A DNA stretch of 64,000 bases from Megalonaias nervosa (GCA_016617855.1 JAECUM010000808.1:1-64000); one strand, 5' to 3'. Shown: positions 12,480-26,505, counted from the first letter of the stretch. The notes: a model not told the origin generated them from the sequence alone. Translations and numbers: made by a program.

Positions 12480-13370
12480 TTTTAACTCTAATCAACAGAT
12501 TTCACTGTGCAACTTGAAACATTTGTTTCGTTTAGCCTAAGGAAGAAACCTGCTGATTATTGGGTTGGTTTTAAGGTCAGTGTCACTTTTTAAACTAAAT
12601 ATCGCATATGCAGTTTATTTCCAGATGATAACATAAGTTCTATGGGGAGATTTTAATGCAGTATGGTGCATTTGTTTCTGTTTGCCCAAAAGGAGAAACC
12701 CTGACAATTTTAAGCTCAGTAGCTCAAAGATCAAGGTCATTGTTGCCACAAAAAAAAGAAAAAAGATTTTGCCTCAGGATTTCATATCTTGTGTCCTAGT
12801 GAATATATTTCATTGCAACTTGGGACAGGTGTTCACCTTAGCCCAAGGAAGTACCTTAATGAATTGGAGGCAGTACCTCCTTAATCAAGGTCAGTTTCTA
12901 CCACAAAATTGCCAGTTCATTTCAATTCTGGATGATAACTTACGATCTAGATAATAATATTAAACATAATATATTCCTTTTATGCCCATTAGCTACAAAA
13001 AGAACCTGTTTGATTTGAGGAAAAGTAGCTGTAAGGTCAATATCACTGTCATTGAAAATAGATTTGGCCATATTATTTCACTTGAGACTTCTGGAGTCAT
13101 TGTATATAATTTGGTAAAAAACAACAACAAAAAAAATAACCCTGCTGATTTGGGGGAATGTACCTTCAGGGTCAAGAAAACTTGACTAAAAACAGATTTC
13201 ATGCTGGAGAAGAATTTCATTTCTGTTCAAATGATTTCAATGAAAATTTGTAGTGTATTATAATCCTTTTACCTGAAAAAAAAAGCCCTATTGAATTGGG
13301 AATCAGTGGCATGAAGTTCAGTGTCAGTGTTGCTAAAAGAAATACAGCTTATGTTGGTTGGGGGTGAGTG
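12480..13370 (+). repeat. Degenerate tandem array, about 150-bp unit
   Basis: A motif of the 'aaggtcagtgtcactgttgctaaaa' type recurs near 12575, 12737, 12887, 13036, 13171 and 13319, about 135-160 bp apart. Each is preceded by 'aacctgctgattttggg'-like sequence. The units are strongly diverged. Similar phrases occur at 51060-51320. Confidence 0.65.
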
Positions 13371-13439
13371 GGGGAGGGTATCAATACCATTTGCAGTTCT
13401 CTTGTTCTATGGAATTTTATTAAGCTGAATGTTAGTTGC

Positions 13440-14776
13440 TGTAGTTACCATATTTACCCATGTCTGGTGCATACCCAATTGCAAACATTAATCCATTATA
13501 TCTGCAATCTCATAATGTGCCAGCACGTCATTGTCGATAATGTATCTTCATATGGTTTCAAGCAGATATCTTGGGCCGCCAAAACACTGTGTAACAGCAG
13601 ATCAGGGTCAGTGATGCTTGTTCATCATTTGATTTTATGATACAGCTTAGTCTTTGATCTGCCAGCTCAATGTTTAAAAGCACATCAGTGTCTGCTTAGG
13701 GTCAATGATACAGAAATGTGGTGGTTTTAATTAAATGAAATATGGAATTTTGCTTTGTTAATTGGCTTATGGGTAATTGATATGGTCAGTGCCATTGGGT
13801 CTAGAAATACCACTTAGGCTCTGATCCATATTATGTGACAACGTCTGCATCAGATCTGCATGATATTCCATATTCTAATTTGTAGAACCCATTTATATAT
13901 GATATGGCATGTATTAAGTAAGTTTTTGTAATATTGGAGGTGCCAGTTTCAGAGTTCGGAGCTATCAGAGACCAACATATACTATTATTTCTTTTTGTTA
14001 AAAATAACTACATCTTTACATATACATAGACATACATTATATATACTTCATTCTTAATAGTATCGAAAATGAGTTATTAACTGATTTGGGGGGATTTTCA
14101 TTTATCCATCAGTTTCTGGTGTGCAGTGTACTTAAAATTATGCTATCCAGGTTTCCTGTTACAGTACCACACACTTCACTGCTGCTGCTTATTAGTACCC
14201 CCAGATAACCCATAAACCCACATATTCAGGTAATGTCACTGTATGTGGGGGCATTTGTGGATCCCTTCTGTTTTCTTATTTAAAATACTTCCAGAATAAT
14301 TTCTTTTTTGATGAACATTGAATACAAATTACAGTTTAAATTGGAAAATCAACCTTGATATCATGAAAGTCATTTTTTTAAATGTTAATTTTCTTTTACA
14401 AAATTTTCAGCACACTGTAAATAACTGTATATGACAAAATATCAATCAGTTAAAATGTCATTAGTGCCTACTGGTGAAAACACTTTAAGAAATAATTACC
14501 AGTCCGATAAAACAAGTGCTAATTGAGCCCCAACTTTTTTTAAGTGCCTGTTTTGCAGAAGTGTGTGTATCATTGTTACTGTTGGCTAAAAGCAGATCTT
14601 TTTTGGATTTTCATGTTAAATACATTGTTCTATCAAGTCATGTAGGAGGGTGGAATAGCAGAAGTGAAAAGGCATGTAAATCCTACCTGCACAAGAGCTA
14701 GTAGTGGTCACTGTCATGTGTTGCAGATCAGTTCATTTCATATGAGCATTTGAACAGTTTCAGATATTATTATGTA
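13440..14776. other. Non-coding; possible degraded MITE at the left
   Basis: TTACCATATTTACCC near 13446 and AATGTGCCAGCA near 13513 resemble the TA MITE family, but the right end is not identifiable. The remainder shows no gene. Confidence 0.4.
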
Positions 14777-14988
14777 CCTTACATACTAGCTTTTAAGTTT
14801 AGTTCAGCTGCAAACGACATAGACCTTGATCTGCTGTCACATGTGCTGGCAGATCAGGGTCTGTATCGTTTGTTCTACCGAATACTGCTAACAAAATGCG
14901 TAGACCAAGACCTGCTGTTGCTTTATGTGATAGCAGATCAGGGTCTGTGCAGTTTGCAGTTGGATTCGACCTAGAAGTATTTACAGTA
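14777..14988 (+). mobile_element. TA-flanked MITE copy
   Basis: Left terminus CCTTACATACTAGC and right terminus ATTTACAGTATG are decayed. The interior has the family's repeated blocks GCAAACGACATAGACC, GGCAGATCAGGGTCTG and TGCAGTTTGCAGTTGGA. About 212 bp. Confidence 0.7.
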
Positions 14989-17614
14989 TGTAGCATAATT
15001 AAAGTATCTACATTAATTAGTGGTCTGTCCTACCCAGTTTTAAATGTGCTAAAGGATAAAAGTGGAACCAAGTGAAAGGCATACTCAGTATATGACAAGT
15101 CTTCGAGTCACAAATAGGATTCATTATGCAGAAGCAAACTCCAAAGCTTTTAGTGAACTTAACATTCCCAGACTGGAACTTGGAGGTTTGCTCAACATTG
15201 AGCAGAAATTTCACCGTTACGTGCATTGAAATCACAAAATCAGTATGTTTCTAATAGAACATTAAAAAAAATAAAGTTTTGATGTTGTTTTAATCAATAA
15301 TAATACCAAAGTACCTTGTCAGAAAGCGTATTAACAGGTTTCTGGTTCTGGTAGATAAAGGCTAGGACAGAGGAGCCAGTTTCATGTAATATGTACTGAA
15401 TATGTTCTCAAAACTTTTAAATATAAAATAAAATGAATGTGAACATGGTATGTTTTTCATGTATTGTAAAGTTAAAAATGAAGTAATATCATCAAGCCAT
15501 TGCATCCAATCAAAATTAAGTTGTTCAAATTTGAACACTATTCATACATGATTGAGTGAGGGGAGCACATAACTTGAATGGACTGATAAGTAAGCAGTTT
15601 CCCACTGCTGGTCAATGTTTGCACAAATACCTTTCACTCAAATAGACCTGTAATGGCTTCCCTCTAGTATGTAGTTATACTTTCGAAGTTAAACTTATAA
15701 AGTATCCTTTTAGGTCAATTGCCTCCACAATTTTAGGCCGATGTACAATACACCATGCTGTTGGTTAGTTGGCATTACATACTAAGGGAGGCAACTTGTG
15801 AAATCCAATAGATGTCGCTAGGACAAAGCACCAGTATATCTGTTCGATCTGCCAAGGTGTAGATAGGGTTATATTATCGGAACCTTGGCTAGTGAAGATG
15901 CCTTTATTATTACTGAAGAATGTCTCATACAGATGTGACCAAATTCTTTGATAGGCACAATTATTTATGCTTTTTATGTCTTCTGTGAATTTTCAGATTT
16001 GACATTCATCGAAATAATGGAATATAATTTTATTTATGTAATTTTTTTGTTGAAATTAATAATTATTCATTTGTGTAATTTTTTATTAGTGAATGTAATT
16101 CAGTTGTGCACCTACTTAACTGATGTATGTGAATTAGTAAATGAAAAAATGTTAGATGTATGAGAATTAGTAAGTGAAAAATTATGTTAATATGAAAACA
16201 TGAAAAAAGTATTACTTACTTTAGCTGATGTAATTATTAGGGACCCAAAAACTATTTAATAGTTTAAAATTTAGAATGAGGGACAGTATAAAAGGTTGCA
16301 TGAATTATATCCTCTTGATAAAAAACAATAAAAAACCAAATTGCACAAGATAAAAATTTAAACAACAACATTGAAACTTTAGGTTTACTTAATTCAGCAA
16401 AAAACTTTGTTCATATTGTTGCTTTTTTAACCTAAATACTTGTGCAGATGAATGATATTTACAGTAAATGTGTACGAATGTAACTTCCACAGTCCTGAGC
16501 ACTGTGTGACATCTGTAATGGCGGAATGTCACATGATACAAGCATGGCAGCACCCATTAAAACTATTGCAAAGGTCTATAGATGCACAATTTATAATGGC
16601 TATAATATTGCCAGTAACAGGTTTTCATATCAGATGATTATAGGTGTAAGAAAAAATATGAATGTACTTAATATTGTTTACCTTGCCAGTAATGGTTCTG
16701 ATCCCCCAAAGAATGTAAGCAAAAATGGTTATTTGGTTTTCTCAAGTTACAGACCTTGTTGGAGTTCATACAGACTTGTATGGCAGATTTCATCAAGATA
16801 TGTTGATACATATAAGTAAAAGAGGAGGCATGATGGCTCTATAGTTAGCATTTTGGACTTGCTGACTAGAGTGGTGTGGGTTGAAATCTGGTCCAGACCT
16901 GGCAAGGTCATTCACTGGTGTTTCCCAGGGCAAAACAATGTATTTCAAATATCTTGATATGGTAGAAGTTTTCACAAATTAATGTGTTGTTAAACAGTAA
17001 TAAGTTAATTGCTAAATCATTCATTATTCCAGGTTGGTAAAAAGGTTAATTTGTCCAAGTCTTATCAACTTGTTACAATGTGCAGATTTTGCTGCGCATC
17101 GAATTTGTTCAAGAACATCTTGTTGTAGGCCCTTAAAGCAAATTATTCTTCAAAATCTTACCATTGCAGATCCATACGGTTAGGCAATCGCAGATAACAT
17201 CTTCAGTATATGCAAATATTACTGGTCAATGTAAATACACTATTAGCAAATACATGAGGGCAAAGTTGCTTCAAACCGTAAATTGAAAGATCCAAGGAAC
17301 AATGGTCCTTCTTTGGAACAATACAATATTCTTCACCAATTCTTCAATAAAGAACTGACAAAAATTTATTTTTCACAAAATCCACAAAATTTGATGCTCA
17401 TAAAATAAAGGAATTAAGTGTACATCATGTCTGCCAATCAATAGTATATTGTTTTATTTGTACATTTATAAAATTTTGATCCTCTTGTTGATTCAAAATT
17501 AAACAGCAAGTTTCATCTTGGTATGTTCATAAATAAAACTGACTGAATGAACAGAAGCTATTGTTGAAAGACTGCTGGACACACAAGAAGCACAGAACCC
17601 TATTAATGTACTTA
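14989..17614. other. Non-coding; one tRNA-like SINE
   Basis: At 16823-16975 there is a SINE-like unit (GGCATGATGGCTCTATAGTT as A-box-like head, GGTTGAAATCTGGTCC as B-box-like part, then TTTCCCAGGGCAAAACAATG). The rest is AT-rich without a supportable exon. Confidence 0.45.
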
Positions 17615-17823
17615 CCATATGTGCTCGTTTACAAGTTGAGGCAAATAACAAATATCTTGATTTCCTATATCATAATGTGTCTGCAGATCAGGGTCTATGT
17701 TGTTTTTCTACTGAGTATTCCTAACAAATTGCACAGATCTAGATCTTCCGGTGCATTATGCAATGACAGTTCTGAGTTTGTGTAGTTTGCTGTTGGACTC
17801 GTCTTATAAGCCAGTATATATGG
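17615..17823 (+). mobile_element. TA-flanked MITE copy
   Basis: Begins CCATATGTGCTCGTTTAC after TA and ends GCCAGTATATATGG before TA (17824-17825). It contains TGCAGATCAGGGTCTATG and CTGTTGGACTCGTCTTATAA. One of the best-preserved pairs of termini in the family. Confidence 0.8.
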
Positions 17824-20800
17824 TAAACTCGCTTGACTTGGCTCTAAAACTTGACCTTTAAGATAACCTAGTGCCAAAAGATTTTAAGAGAGATTTCATT
17901 ACTTGTACCTAAACCCCCACCCATTTCCCCCTCCACCATTTTTATACCACCCTAATGCACCAGGGAAGGGGAAATCCTTGCTTGCCGATACAGGGGTATG
18001 GTATGGTGTTGGGGGTTCAGTCACCTTTCAATTTTTCAAGTAAAAAAAGTATACATTTTACCAAAATATTAAGTTGTTCATTTCAAACTGACAAACTGCC
18101 CTTTTCTCAAAATCAGATCCAAGGTTTCTCAAGTTGCAGATGTGAAGTGCCTGCCATGTCAGTAGGGAAATGTTGTTGCATCGAATACTGAAAATAATTA
18201 GTGCTTAGTGTAACAACAAAAAGTCACAATGCATTGGTGATTGAATTAGCTCAGCATAGACTAAGTTTACCTCTGATGACAAATATGAGATTTTATGATA
18301 TTCTCAGATTTCCATAAGAAAGGACTGGTTTTCTAATCCTGCCATAGTACCATATATACTTGCTTACAAAATGAGCCCAAACTGCACTGACCCAGATCTG
18401 CCATTGCATTATGTGCTGGCAGATCTGGGTCTTTGCAGTTTGGAAGGAGTAATCAGTAAAACACAATATAGACATTGATCTGCAGGCACATTATGCTACG
18501 GCAGATCTGGATCTTTGTTGTTTGCAATTTGACTCGTTTTATAAGTGAGTATATACAGTGCATATTGGGTATATTTTGGAGTTTTTATTTTAAGTCTGAC
18601 AATGATACACCTGAGTGGCATCGAAATATGATAGACTGACAGCCAAATGATCATTTTATTGTGTCCTGAGAATCAGTGGTCATTAAATTTAAAATGTCAC
18701 ATGCCATGTGTGGTTTGAAAAATAGCTTTTTTTTGTTTCTGTTTCTTCCCACAAAGGTTCATACACTGTTGGTACAGTGCAGTCAATCTCAGATTCGGTA
18801 TTAGAACATTTGAAACCCATGGTGAATTGTGTGTATATTGTTGAGTATTAGTAATTTAGAATTAAAGGAACAGTGAGGTACTTGAACAAAGGAAAACTAC
18901 AAAGTCATGGTTCTTTAATGTAGCGTATAATATTGCTCCAAAATCATGCTATCATCGGATTAAAAATGGTCTGAAATTATGTAAGGTGATATAGACTATG
19001 CACTGAAAAGCTATTGCAGCTAGCTTTTGGTGGACAGTCTATGCTGTGACAGGTGTCAGACTTTGATTTGTATGGGAACCTTGTTAGCAGGGGAATTCGC
19101 AACTGTAATGTACTGCCATCCTAGAGCTTTTATTTACCTTAGTAGCTGGCTAAGTTTGTTTCAGGATATGGTTGATAATAATTAATTTTTACATTTGCAG
19201 TCATGATAAGCATTTATACTGTAGTATGATGAACCCTGCGCATTTCATCCTCTTTAGTTATGAATACTTGTACAGTTGGTTTGATGTTTTGCAGCACAAC
19301 ACAATTAGGTTATTAGTGCCAAGAAAAATGACTATCTTAAGGTCACACCATGGTAGCCAACCTGGCCTGATAGGTAGGATTTGGACCCATACCCTTTTGA
19401 TTGCATGCTGAACTCTCTGCCACAGTGGCTTTTGCATTCTTTACTTAACTTCTATGGCATGCATTGGTCCCCTAGTATATCCCCAAGACTGCAAGGGTAA
19501 ATACTTGTACAGTAGATGTAATACTGGATCATCAAAACAAATTCATAAAAGTGCATTTGTTGTGACTTTTACCCCATTATTTCTGTATGGTTGTGTAGGT
19601 GACCTTATGCTATGGACCTTTCCATGTATCTTATTGACCACAGGTACTTGCTTATAAGTTGAGTCCAACTGCATACAACATAGACTCAGATTGAATGGTG
19701 CATTAGTGATGGCATATCAGAGTTTGTGAAGTTGGATCTGATTTATAAGTGAGCATATACAGTAATTCACCTTCTAGCTACTCTCCAGCCACACCTAAGA
19801 ACTGACCATTATAACTAATGACATGTCAGCAATGATAGGTGACAAGACCTAATTAACTGCACACCCCTTAGACACATAGAATAGGTATTTTGGTTGCATT
19901 ATATAGTAACTTTGATCATTAGTATAAAAGAAATATTAAGGGCCGAATGTTTTAAAAGTTATAGATAAATTCGGTGTTATCAACACTATCTTACTTAAAA
20001 ATTAATGAAGAAACTTTAATTGTCCATAAAAAGGGGTGAAAAGTGTGAGAATTCCAGCGACCATGCCAGTAAAAAATCTAACTTCTGGCATTGAAAGGAG
20101 ATGTGTAGCCTCCAATGATACTTTTTAACCGCGTGAGGGAGCTAAAAAATATTCATGCGCTGAAAGGATGATCATACATGTGTAGTGGAAGGGTTTGATT
20201 GATGAGGTGATGCCACAGTGGATTCAAGAGTTCTATCTCAAATACAAAGTTTAATATTTTTTATAAATAAAATATAAGTTTGAGTGCATTTTCTGACATA
20301 TAATTTTCAAATGATTTAAAAGGTGTTGCGTAACTTATTATTAAGAAAACCATGTTCCAGAATTTATATGGTGTCCAAAGAAATATGGTGTCCAAAAATA
20401 TATACATGTAGTAATTTAGCAATGAAAACTTTCAAGGCTTGTGGTGACGCACTTTCAAGGCAAAAGTCATACTTACGGAAAGGTGGATTTAATTTGTTTT
20501 GAGTTGTATTAATTACAAAAGAAATTAAATTTATGCAAATACACAATTTACAATTTAATTGATGATCAATTTGAAAAGAAAAGTAATCAAGAAAACTTGT
20601 ATCTATTATAGTAAACACTGGTAGTAAGGTGTGAACACATAAGTTAAATGACAGGAATATCTTGAATGAAACTTCTTTAGTGCAGCATAGATCACCTAAA
20701 CCAGATATTCAGATATGTTAATGTTTTCATGAGTTACTTTAGCACATGATAAAGTTTTAGTTGCAATAATGTAAGTATCCATTGAAAATATGAATAATAA

Positions 20801-21250
20801 AGTGCAGTCCAAAAGTTGAGGTGGTAAAATTGTCAATATAAATAAGATTATCTCATTTTCTTTTAAAAACAATTATGTACTAAATTTTCCTTTGTCCATT
20901 TAAAATGTTTTGTGGTCTCCATGTTTGGATTGTGTGGGATGTAGTGTTCTTTGCATTTGGGATCCCAAGTTTTAGTTTTGCATTTAGGTTAGTTTATAGG
21001 CACTTTAGTGAGACATATCAGTTTTGTGAATACAGCTTCTGCTGCTATGAAGTCAGTTCTTGAACTGCAAATTAAGGTTGAAAATTCCTCTTCCCCCATT
21101 TAAATAAAGGGGTGAATTTTCTTTATATACGAATTCAGCATAAAATAAAGCTAGGGCTTGCAGACATGAGTAGGGATTTTGGCCTATTCAGTTCATATTT
21201 TACCTCGATGTTCAAGAAATCAGCAAGAATCCTACAATTGCAAATCCATG
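17824..21250. other. Non-coding apart from MITE copies
   Basis: Besides the MITE at 18350-18558, a shortened MITE (about 118 bp, from TACTTGCTTATAAGTTGAGT to TATAAGTGAGCATATACAG) lies at 19647-19763. A possible SINE fragment on the reverse strand lies near 19350-19440. No coding exon was found. Confidence 0.5.
18350..18558 (+). mobile_element. TA-flanked MITE copy
   Basis: Begins CCATATATACTTGCTTACAA after TA (18348-18349) and ends AAGTGAGTATATACAG. The interior has CCCAGATCTGCCATTGC, GGAGTAATCAGTAAAACA and GATCTTTGTTGTTTGCA in the family order. Confidence 0.8.
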
Positions 21251-22440
21251 ACTGGAACATATTTCTTTTTGACGGCCTTGGTTAAGTTTTATATCCACAC
21301 TTTGATCACATCCTAGAATGGAACATATTTCTTTTCGAAGGCCTTACTTAAGGTTTATATCCACAATTTGATCACATCCAAGAATGGAGCATGTTTCTTT
21401 TGGAGAGCCTTAGTTAAGGTTTATATCCACACTTTGATCAGATCCTAGAATGGAACATGTTTCTTTTGGAAGGCCTTAGTTAAGGTTTATATCCACACTT
21501 TGATCAGATCCTAGAATGGAACATGTTTCTTTTGGAAGGCCTTAGTTAAGGTTTATATCCACACTTTGATCACATCCTAGAATGGAACATATTTCTTTTA
21601 GAAGGCCTTAGTTAAAGTTCATATCCACACTTTGATCACGTCCAAGAATGGAACATATTTATTTTGGAAGGCTTCAGTTAAGGTTTATATCCACACTTTG
21701 ATCACATCCTAGAATGGAACATATTTCTTTTGGAAGGCCTTAGTTAAGGTTTATATCCAAACTTTGATTATATCCAAGAATGGAACATATTTCTTTTGGA
21801 AGGCCTTAGTTAAGTTTTATATCCACACTTTGATCACATCCTAGAATGGAACATATTTCTTTTGGAAGGCACTGGTTAAGGTTTATGTCCACACTTTGAT
21901 CACATCCAAGAATGGAACATATTTCTTTTGGAAGGCCTTAGTTAAGGTTTATATCCACACACACTTTGATCACATCCTAGAATGGAACATATTTCTTTTG
22001 GAAGGCCTTAGTTAAGGTTTCTATCCACACTTTGATAACATCCAAGAATGGAACGTATTTCTTTTGGAGAGCCTTAGGTAAGGTTTATATCCACACTTTG
22101 ATCACATCCTAGAATGGAACATATTTCTTTTGGAAGGCACTGGTTAAGGTTTATATCCACACATTTTGATCACATCCTAGAATGGAACATATTTCTTTTG
22201 GAAGGCCATAGTTAAGGTTTATACCCACACTTTGATAACATCCAAGAATGGAACATATTTCTTTTGGAAGGCCTTGGTTAAGGTTTATATCCACACTTTG
22301 ATTACATCCTAGAACGGAACATGTTTCTTTTAGAAGGTTTTGGTTAAGGTTTATATCCACACTTTGATCACATCCTAGAATGGAACATATTTCTTTTTGA
22401 AGGCATTAGTTAAGGTTTATATCCGCACTTTGGTCATTAC
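21251..22440. repeat. 66-bp minisatellite, about 18 units
   Basis: The unit contains GAATGGAACATATTTCTTTT, GGAAGGCCTTAGTTAAGGTT and TATATCCACACTTTGATCAC. It starts near 21251, 21316, 21381 and so on to 22377, mean spacing close to 66 bp. Units differ by a few substitutions; one has an extra 'acac' near 21960. Because 66 is a multiple of three, long in-frame translations arise by chance on the reverse strand. Confidence 0.95.
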
Positions 22441-22444
22441 ATGA

Positions 22445-22858
22445 TGTATTTTGACCATACAACTTCAGTTGAGAACAGTGGAAACTATATACAGTGTATT
22501 GTAATTAATTCAAACTGATAGGAATACCTAGATTGCATTGGGGTCATTGATTCCAACTGATTTAGTACGATTACCTAGATTGTAATTCTAACTGATAGCA
22601 GTACCTAGATTACATTGTAGTAATTGCTGATAGATACGAACTGCCACTAAGATGACCGATATATTTTTGTTTTGTTTGTTTATAAAACTGCTTTAAAAAT
22701 GAGCAGGTTCGAAGTATTTCACAGTATTCTGAAACAGCCCCTATAAATGTACAGGACAGCTCATGCATCTATGTATTCATGTCATTGTGGTCGAAAATTT
22801 GAGCCATAGTGATCACTTACATATTGGGCAAGTTACCTCAGCATTAAAATTACAAGTG
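22445..22858. other. Non-coding
   Basis: Small internal repetition of 'ttccaactgat / aattctaactgata ... gtacctagatt' phrases at 22500-22640. Nothing else was recognised. Confidence 0.5.
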
Positions 22859-23759
22859 GGGCCCCAGGTGGCCAGGTGGTTTAAAGCGCTTGCCTTTACC
22901 GACCACTGCCATCTCACCTTTGTCCATGTAGGTTTGAGTCTCAGGCTTGGCCAATGTGGGTATGCAACAAAGCTGCCAGTAGCCTCTGGTGGGTTGGTGG
23001 TTCTTAACCCATTTTATCCTGTTTACCAATTTCAACTGCATTGCCTGATTTCTGAGAAGCAATTCTAAATACATTGTGGTAAAATGGAGCATCATACAGC
23101 AGCAGCAGCAGAAATTGTGATGACCTTCACCATGTTTACTAAAAATGTTGTAACATTGTTATTTCTTTTTTAAAGTATATAAAACTATGTATCTCTGAAA
23201 AGGTAATAAAATTTGCAACACAGTGATATATGTTTTATTATCATTTAGCAATGTACATGCTCACAACTGTATTTTGAAATATGACTGGAAAAAAAAAAAA
23301 AACATTAAAAAACTTACCATGATGTTCAATGAATCTTTTGTTCATGAAGATGAATGAAATGCTCGAAATAGTATGTGAATAAAATAAGGATAATTTTATT
23401 TCTAGTATTTTGGTCCAAATTTGAAGTTTCTAGCACTGTTAGTTCAAAAGTTATAATAATTTTACTAAAATTAGACAACAAAACACCTGGAACAATTTGT
23501 TTACTTCACATTCTAGAACATGTACTTCAGCATGCAGTTTCTTATGAAAACTTGTCATAAATTAATCCTAGAAATCTTTCAGTAAGATAAAGGTAATTAA
23601 TCAGTACAATTTTTGTCCAAATTTTGAAGTCCACATCATCATTATGTCAGTAATAATATTACTTTAATGGTGAATAAAAATGTCCACATCACATTGCAAA
23701 AACGTACTTCATTTTTAAAACTGCAAATTCTACATCAGTTGTTGTCTAAACATCAGCTT

Positions 23760-24743
23760 TTAAGCGTATATACACCTAGTAATGTGTTTTCCCTGGCATT
23801 CGGTATGAACAAGGACATTGCATTCCCTGCAACCAAATTTTGTCACCCCTCTTCTCTTTCCAGGTTGAGCGGCCAGTGAACATTCATGACAGGTTTTTTT
23901 CTGTCAAACATTTTTTCAATGGTATGTTGCACTGTTACCCTGGTAGTCTCTGGAACAAGTGCTGCAACCTTTCCAGCTCTAATGTCACCAACCAGAGATG
24001 CAACTAAGTCCTCCAGATAGCACTGAAATGTTGGCCACATAGTTTTGACTTTCTCTGGATTTGTGTCCTGTGCAATCACATACGCATTGTACACCAAAGT
24101 TTCCATTAGGTAAAAGAAAATTTGATGCCACCATTTTTTTGACTGGTGATGAAGAAGATAGTACCCAACCATCTGGTCACAGAGATCTACTCCCTTCATG
24201 TTTTGCTGGTAATCCGATAGCATTTTGGGAACTTCAACCTGTTGCTGAACAACCATACCAGAACGTCTGTTTACATAGCTACGTGATAATGGGTCATGAA
24301 CATTTGACAAGACACGAACAGCTTTTGTATCTTGCCAAACACAAAATGTAAGTTCATCCTCCAGTGCAACTTTGTATTCATGTTTCTTCAGTTTCAGCTG
24401 TTTTGGCAGCAACTCTTTTGGCAACCCCTTCCTGTTGTTATGGACCGTTCCCCAGGCCATCACCCCTCTAGTATGCAAGTCTCTCAATAAATCTGTGCTT
24501 GTGTAAAAGTTGTCAAAATAGACTGTCAGATTTTTTCCGAAAATGTGTGAGCCTAGATCCATTACTACTCTGTAAGCCAGCCCCTTTTCTTGCCCATCTT
24601 CTTTGCGGGTGTATACCTGGAATCTGTGCATGTATCCAGTTGAGCTGTTGGCCATATTCCATAGTTTCACCCCCATTTTGTTGGCTTTGCTGGGAGATAC
24701 TGTTTAAAAGAGAGTCTTCCTTTGAATCATGCTTTCATCAATA
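23760..24743 (-). pseudogene. piggyBac transposase, C-terminal catalytic part (broken)
   Basis: Continues the transposase beyond the nested insertion. The first catalytic Asp (GAT, 24739-24737, in the DESM motif) sits three bases from the insertion's target duplication. An in-frame TAA at 24706-24704 follows, then a 277-codon open frame from 24676. That frame has MGVKLWNMANSSTGYMHRFQ, the second catalytic Asp in LTVYFDNFYTSTDLLRDL, and the third-Asp box MKGVDLCDQMVGYYLLHHQS. Near a run of seven T (23894-23900) the frame slips. In the shifted frame a C-terminal Cys-rich domain (KTCHECSLAAQPGKRR, FGCRECNVLVHTECQGKH) runs to a TAA at 23762-23760. The RING-like cysteines are therefore kept in the DNA but are out of frame. 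Confidence 0.92.
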
Positions 24744-25720
24744 CCGTATTTACTGCATGTTTTCGGATGGCAAAAAATAATTACTTTTTTTGTTGTCCGA
24801 ATACATATTAAATTCTTTAATTAGGTGTCTGAAAACAAACATGAAGATAAATTTGTGCCCTCCCTCACGTCCGTAACAAAGTTACCATTAGCTCACGTGA
24901 TGACGTGCCGCCATGAAGTAAAACAAGTATTTTGTCTAACACCATGGAAAGGATAATGAATGAAAAACAGGCATTACTTGCCTATTTTGTCTATTTGATA
25001 CATGTCCATCCCCCCCCAAAACGCAGCCATACATGTATTAGAGGCACGATTGTGTGTGTAATTTCCAAAAGAACCGCCATATTGGTAATCTTGCAATCCA
25101 CAGTTTAACCCTCTGCTAATCAGTGATCATTAAAATCTACCTTACAAACACACACAAGCTTTATTTCTTTGTAATTAAGATATTAATACAAACTAAATAA
25201 AAAGATTTTGGAATTATAATTCTGAAGATATTTATGACAAACATTTTAGTACTGAGAGTTTAAATACCGGTACATGTATGATGGTTAATCTTAGAGTCTC
25301 CTTATGGGGTGAGTGTTGTGAGCATGCCTAGGAAGAGTGAAAATAACAAGCAAGTTGCACTATATGAGTCGGCATGATTAATATGTTGGTATTTTTAAAA
25401 ATAAAGGTGATCTATTTGTTGTGGTTCTCTGTTCTTTTTTTTTCCACCCAGCCGAGGGTAGCTTCAAAATGAGCAGAGCTTGCCAACTCGAAACAATCAA
25501 ATGCTCAAAGATTGTTTTGATGCGTGTCATAGATTTCAAGGTGTCTAGGTGATAATTGTTAATAATATAACTTGTGGGATTTCTTTGACAGGTGTGTTTG
25601 GAAATAAAAGGCAGCCATCTGGATTTCGTTAAAAGAGCACACGATGTACCAAACATGTAGCACCCACAGTCAATATTTATCGTCTACAAAGAGGTTTATT
25701 ACCTGTAGAACAATAACTAT

Positions 25721-26044
25721 GTTTAAACCGTGGTACATAATGCCTCAGGGCTAAGGGGTTTGTTTTGTTGCATGATGCCAATGAATTTACTAATCCATAC
25801 TGATGTATTGTTTAATGTTATAAAGCAGGGGTCGTGGTTTCTAATCAAAGCCATAACTGTCACACCTGCTTGAAGTTTAAACCGTGGTACATACCCGATA
25901 ATGCCTCAGGGATAAGGGGTTTGTTTTGTTGCACGATGCCAATGAATTTACTAATCCATACCGACTCTCTGATGTATTGTTTAATGTTATAAAGCAGGGG
26001 TCATGGTTTCTAATCAAAGCCATAACTGTAACACCTGCTTGAAG
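25721..26044 (+). repeat. Two tandem copies of about 155-170 bp
   Basis: A block starting GTTTAAACCGTGGTACATA and ending ACACCTGCTTGAA occurs at 25721-25874 and again at 25875-26044. The second copy has two short extra segments (CCCGATA and CCGACTC). The block lies inside the TA-flanked element. Confidence 0.93.
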
Positions 26045-26505
26045 TGGTTTCATGTGTAACGATGTCTACACTGACAACCAATCATATTTTTGTTAGCCAA
26101 ATCAAGCTAGCAAAATATAAAGTATAAATAGGATACCCACCACTATCAAAAGTTATTTAAGTTTATTTACTGGATAGCTGTCGTGAAACATAATATTGTT
26201 AGTACTGTAATAATTTTGATGGATAAGTTTTCAAGGTGTGCAGTATCAGTGTCAATCTGAGCGGAACTGAAAATGCGTTGATCAGAAATGCCGAACAATT
26301 AAACGATACGGATGATGATAGTGATACAGAATTTGAGGGCTTTTCGCCCAAGGACCTAAAAGAGGCTATGGAAAAGCTACTTGAAAATGAATAACATATT
26401 TAAATATATTACAGCATTAAATCATATTTCTTTTCATTCTTTGATATTGTTATTGATTGTGTATGGCTTAATATAAAAATGTCTATTTATCCATCAATCT
26501 ATCTG

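Noticed and set aside
22151..22360. Reverse-strand open frame with 22-residue repeats
   Set aside because: It is only the 66-bp minisatellite translated; unit length divisible by three keeps the frame open. It lacks other coding signs and stops within the array.
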